From Acetobacterium tundrae (GTDB taxonomy: Bacteria > Bacillota > Clostridia > Eubacteriales > Eubacteriaceae), in the NCBI RefSeq assembly GCF_008086615.1, contig NZ_RXYB01000004.1:62001-126000 (forward strand): 64,000 bases of DNA, written 5' to 3'. Within the stretch, counting starts at the first letter, position 1; each line of letters starts with the position of its first letter. Below are positions 63,098-64,000 of this stretch, in pieces. Under the pieces are notes generated by a model. That model had not been told where the DNA came from and did not search any database. It saw only the letters and a program-made list of their open reading frames with translations. The translations under genes were made by a program, and so were the position numbers.

Positions 63098-64000
63098 ATG
63101 AGAATCATTTTATATACAGGAAAAGGCGGCGTCGGCAAAACCAGTATCGCGGCTGCCACTGCAGTTAAGGCGGCTAAGGACGGTAAAAAAGTATTGATTA
63201 TGAGCACTGATCAGGCTCATAGTCTGACTGATTCTTTCGGAGTACAACTGGGAAACGAACCGGCTGTCATCACTGATAATCTCTGGGGACTTGAAATTGA
63301 CGCGATCGTCGAAGGGGAACTGGCCTGGGGAAACATGAAAAACTATATGAAGGAATTACTGACGTCAAAAGTGGCAGGTGGCATTGAAACCGAGGAACTG
63401 CTTGTGTTCCCAGGGCTGGAGGAATTATTTTCGCTATTTAAAATCATCGATATTTATGAAGAAAACCAATACGATCTTTTAATCGTGGATTGTGCGCCAA
63501 CCGGAGAAACCATGGCGTTGCTGAAGTTCCCGGAAATGTTTGGCAATATGATTACGACTATGCTTCCGATGAAGAGAAAAGCTACAAAAGTGGCGGGCCC
63601 GATGGTTGAAAAGGTAATGAAAATACCGATGCCGAAAGACAATGTCTTCGATGATATTGAAAGGTTGAATCAGAAGCTTTATCAGCTCCAGACCATTATG
63701 ACTGATCCGGAAATTTTGAGCATCCGCATTGTTACCACCCCGGAACGGATTGTCATCAAGGAAGCAAAAAGAAATTTCACATATCTTCATCTGTATAACT
63801 ATAATATTGATGCGGTGATTGTCAATAAGGTTTATCCCAGACAGGCATTGGATGGGTATTTCAGCAAGTGGATCAACCTTCAGGAAGAAGGGCTTAATGA
63901 AATCAGAGAGAGCTTTTGCAATGTGCCGATTTTTACTTTGATGCTTTTGAATAAGGAACTGAAATCGGAAGAAGTGCTTCTGGAAGCAGCGGAAACAATT
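63098..64000 (+). CDS. Second ArsA/Get3-type ATPase, cut by the window end
   Basis: Open from ATG 63098 (aagagga upstream) to the last base; 301 residues are visible. GKGGVGKTS, STDQAHSLTDSFG and VDCAPTGETMALLKFPEM are the same ATPase motifs as in the first copy. The two are colinear paralogues, so the operon probably forms a heterodimeric ATPase, whereas Get3 is a homodimer and ArsA a single-chain fusion. Whether it also has an Hsp20-like end cannot be seen. Confidence 0.9.
   Translation, partial: MRIILYTGKGGVGKTSIAAATAVKAAKDGKKVLIMSTDQAHSLTDSFGVQLGNEPAVITDNLWGLEIDAIVEGELAWGNMKNYMKELLTSKVAGGIETEELLVFPGLEELFSLFKIIDIYEENQYDLLIVDCAPTGETMALLKFPEMFGNMITTMLPMKRKATKVAGPMVEKVMKIPMPKDNVFDDIERLNQKLYQLQTIMTDPEILSIRIVTTPERIVIKEAKRNFTYLHLYNYNIDAVIVNKVYPRQALDGYFSKWINLQEEGLNEIRESFCNVPIFTLMLLNKELKSEEVLLEAAETI

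Noticed and set aside
1-64000. tRNA, rRNA genes, phage genes or a replication origin
   Set aside because: I looked for the usual signatures and saw none that could be supported.

Overview
The window looks like the chromosome of a low-GC anaerobic acetogenic Firmicute, most like Acetobacterium/Eubacterium. The evidence is corrinoid methyltransferase modules with a RACo-type reductive activator, several uroporphyrinogen-decarboxylase (UroD)-fold methyltransferases, a 4Fe-4S old-yellow-enzyme reductase, rubrerythrin under a PerR box, strong AGGAGG ribosome sites and AT-rich spacers. This is a judgement from gene content; no rRNA or tRNA gene was seen.

Layout. 1-2.8 kb: tail of a UroD-fold methyltransferase, then a MarR regulator with a DHA2-type MFS exporter. 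3.0-8.3 kb: a tight operon of a MATE transporter fused to an RsbW-like ATPase, a SpoIIE-type phosphatase, two GNAT acetyltransferases and a small HAD protein. 8.3-14.2 kb: LysR regulator and OYE-type reductase, then a UroD-fold methyltransferase divergent from a PucR-type regulator (probable O-demethylation functions). 14.3-18.5 kb: glycogen branching enzyme, zinc-ribbon protein, a broken GGDEF gene and a CobW/G3E GTPase. 18.6-29.9 kb: a corrinoid methyl-transfer operon with two corrinoid proteins, three UroD-fold methyltransferases, RACo, a double-cubane-cluster protein and a cytoplasmic molybdopterin (Mo/W) oxidoreductase, preceded by a leader with a terminator and followed by a convergent TetR gene. 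30.0-44.4 kb: a chemosensory cluster (three MCPs, CheA, CheW, CheR, hybrid kinase, receiver protein) without CheB, CheC or CheD. 44.9-47.6 kb: ArsR-controlled P1B metal ATPase. 47.6-51.5 kb: membrane GAF-GGDEF-EAL protein and a second CheW. 51.5-53.9 kb: a decayed AT-rich island with two transposase remnants flanking a small exported peptide. 53.9-57.4 kb: a zincin-like protein with an altered motif, a DUF2207 membrane protein and LemA. 57.7-64 kb: HAD phosphatase, a HprK/PEPCK-like P-loop protein, rubrerythrin, a MarR regulator and an ArsA-type ATPase pair around a 73-residue protein.

How it fits together. In the 19-29 kb operon the UroD-fold enzymes should move methyl groups on and off the two corrinoid proteins, and RACo should re-reduce cobalt that has oxidised to Co(II). 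The double-cubane protein and the Mo/W enzyme are not usual parts of an O-demethylase and suggest an added redox or hydration step on the substrate; this is the best candidate here for an undescribed pathway. Further points of interest are a 29-codon corrinoid-protein fossil inside that operon, a ten-copy heptamer repeat just before the first MCP gene, cysteine-clustered PAS domains shared by three sensors, and the exported peptide ending in GGGGSW.
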